Positions 4,328 through 5,153 of a stretch of 5,153 bases of DNA are shown here, in pieces; position 1 is the first letter of the stretch, and each line of letters opens with the position of its first letter. The position numbers were made by a program, and so were the translations under genes. The stretch is from Streptosporangiaceae bacterium (GTDB lineage: Bacteria > Actinomycetota > Actinomycetes > Streptosporangiales > Streptosporangiaceae). The stretch is taken from positions 1 through 5,153 of the forward strand of contig JASHQP010000706.1 in assembly GCA_030039095.1 (NCBI GenBank). Reading direction: 5' to 3'. The notes under the pieces were generated by a model. The model made no database searches. It was not told the DNA's origin and worked only from the letters and a program-made list of their open reading frames with translations.

Positions 4328-5153
4328 CCGCGCGGCGGCAGCGGCGGGCGCCGCCGGGACGGCCTGGTGCGGGTGTCGGGAGGCCGCACCGCGGGCCGCT
4401 TCTCCAGGGCTTCCAGGGCCAGCGCGACCGCGGTCTCCAGCTGGGTGTCCCGTCCCGCGGCCCAGTCGTCGGGCGACATGATGACCTCGACGTCCGGGTC
4501 GACGCCGTAGTTCTCCACGCCCCAGCCGAGCTTGTCGAACCAGAAGGCCAGCTGGGCCACGGTGATGAGCGTCCCGTCGACCAGTTCCTGCTCGTCCTGG
4601 TAGCCGACGACGCCGCCCCAGGTCCGGGCGCCGACCACCGGGCCGAGCTGGAGCGACTGGATCGCGGCGGTGACGATGTCGCCGTCGGATCCCGAGCATT
4701 CGTCGGCGAGCGCGACGAGGGGCCCTCGCGGTGCATCCTCGGGATAGGTGGCCGGCATCAGGCCCCGCTTGACGTCCCAGGCGATGACGCGCCGCGCCAG
4801 CTTCTCCACGACGAGCTGCGAGGTGTGCCCGCCGGTGTTGCCGCGCACGTCCACGATCAGCGCGTCGCGCGTCATCTCCCTGCGCAGGTCGCGGTGGAAG
4901 TCCGCCCACCCCTGGTCCACCATGTCCGGGACGTGCAGGTAGCCGAGCCGGCCCTCGCTGAGCTCCCGGACCTGCGCCCGCTTCGCTCTGACCCAGTCCA
5001 GGTAGCGCAGCCTCGTGTCGCTCTGCAGCGGCACGACCGGCACGCTGCGCGGCTGGCTCCCGTCGGCGGGCGCGATCGTCAGCTCGACCGGCTTGCCCGC
5101 GGCGCCCGTCAGCAGCGGCCCGGGCCCGTCCGGCCCGACCGGCCGGCCGTCCA
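4324..5153 (-). CDS. Tricorn protease homologue, C-terminal PDZ end and S41 catalytic domain (partial)
   Basis: The right edge cuts the 5' part; 275 C-terminal residues remain. Residues about 1-36 (GPLLTGAAGKPVELTIAP and following) are the end of the PDZ domain. GRLGYLHVPDM (67-77) begins the C2 catalytic domain; IVDVRGNTGGH (99-109) and ADECSGSDGDI (149-159) follow, with Ser155 matching the tricorn nucleophile (Ser965 in the Thermoplasma enzyme). GVENYGVDPDVEV (211-223) supplies Glu213, matching tetrad Glu1023. The other tetrad residues (Ser/His before PDZ), and any beta-propellers, would be outside the window. The family trims peptides released by the proteasome and works in the cytosol. 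The tail from about 255 is Arg/Pro-rich and disordered, common in actinobacterial copies. The frame is intact and active-site residues are kept, so this should be functional if its 5' part is. It overlaps the convergent small membrane gene by 4 bases. Confidence 0.94.
   Translation of the reverse strand, partial: DGRPVGPDGPGPLLTGAAGKPVELTIAPADGSQPRSVPVVPLQSDTRLRYLDWVRAKRAQVRELSEGRLGYLHVPDMVDQGWADFHRDLRREMTRDALIVDVRGNTGGHTSQLVVEKLARRVIAWDVKRGLMPATYPEDAPRGPLVALADECSGSDGDIVTAAIQSLQLGPVVGARTWGGVVGYQDEQELVDGTLITVAQLAFWFDKLGWGVENYGVDPDVEVIMSPDDWAAGRDTQLETAVALALEALEKRPAVRPPDTRTRPSRRRPPLPPRG

Noticed and set aside
4227..4909. Two other long minus-strand frames (4227-4736, 4316-4909)
   Set aside because: They are Arg/Ser/Pro-rich shadows of the tricorn frame, which carries the catalytic motifs.
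1..5153. CRISPR array, tRNA, rRNA, insertion sequence or attachment site
   Set aside because: No regularly spaced repeats, no cloverleaf-like sequence, no transposase-like frame and no long terminal repeats were seen on either strand.

Overview
The window is about 70% GC by eye, with strong G/C bias at third codon positions, a WD/PDZ-type tricorn protease homologue, an S-adenosylmethionine methyltransferase of the actinomycete-expanded DUF574 (Methyltransf_19) family and an ECF sigma/membrane partner pair. Together these point to a filamentous actinomycete (Streptosporangiales, Streptomycetales or a relative). The genus cannot be fixed from the sequence.

Layout, left to right. (1) 1-872, minus: the N-terminal 290 residues of a membrane protein whose first 110 residues carry alpha/beta-hydrolase-like motifs; it runs off the left edge. 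(2) 873-1190: a divergent intergenic region of about 310 bases with a 12-bp perfect palindrome, an 8-bp direct repeat and a possible leaderless promoter. (3) 1191-2012, plus: the DUF574-type methyltransferase. (4) 2014-2268, minus: an 84-codon gene of unknown function, convergent with the methyltransferase; one base separates the two stop codons. (5) 2269-2413: a short intergenic region with three consecutive perfect hairpins, two of them with CCCCC loops on the minus strand, plus a strong Shine-Dalgarno sequence serving a possible 8-codon leader ORF. (6) 2414-3163 and 3160-3714, minus: an ECF sigma factor gene followed, with a 4-base GTGA overlap, by a cysteine-free single-pass membrane protein that is probably its regulator. 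(7) 3715-4000: a divergent intergenic region. (8) 4001-4327, plus: a 108-residue three-helix membrane protein of unknown function. (9) 4324-5153, minus: the C-terminal 275 residues of a tricorn protease homologue, running off the right edge. Its stop codon and that of the membrane protein share one CTAG palindrome.

The sigma factor and its membrane partner clearly work together. The other genes look like independent single-gene units, and nothing ties the methyltransferase, the tricorn homologue and the two orphan genes into one pathway. No RNA genes of known class, mobile elements or CRISPR arrays were seen. The least ordinary part is the 2256-2413 leader/terminator region: C-loop hairpins, a mini-ORF, and a downstream gene with a rare TTA codon at position 4. 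It is a candidate regulatory RNA or attenuator, not a demonstrated system.
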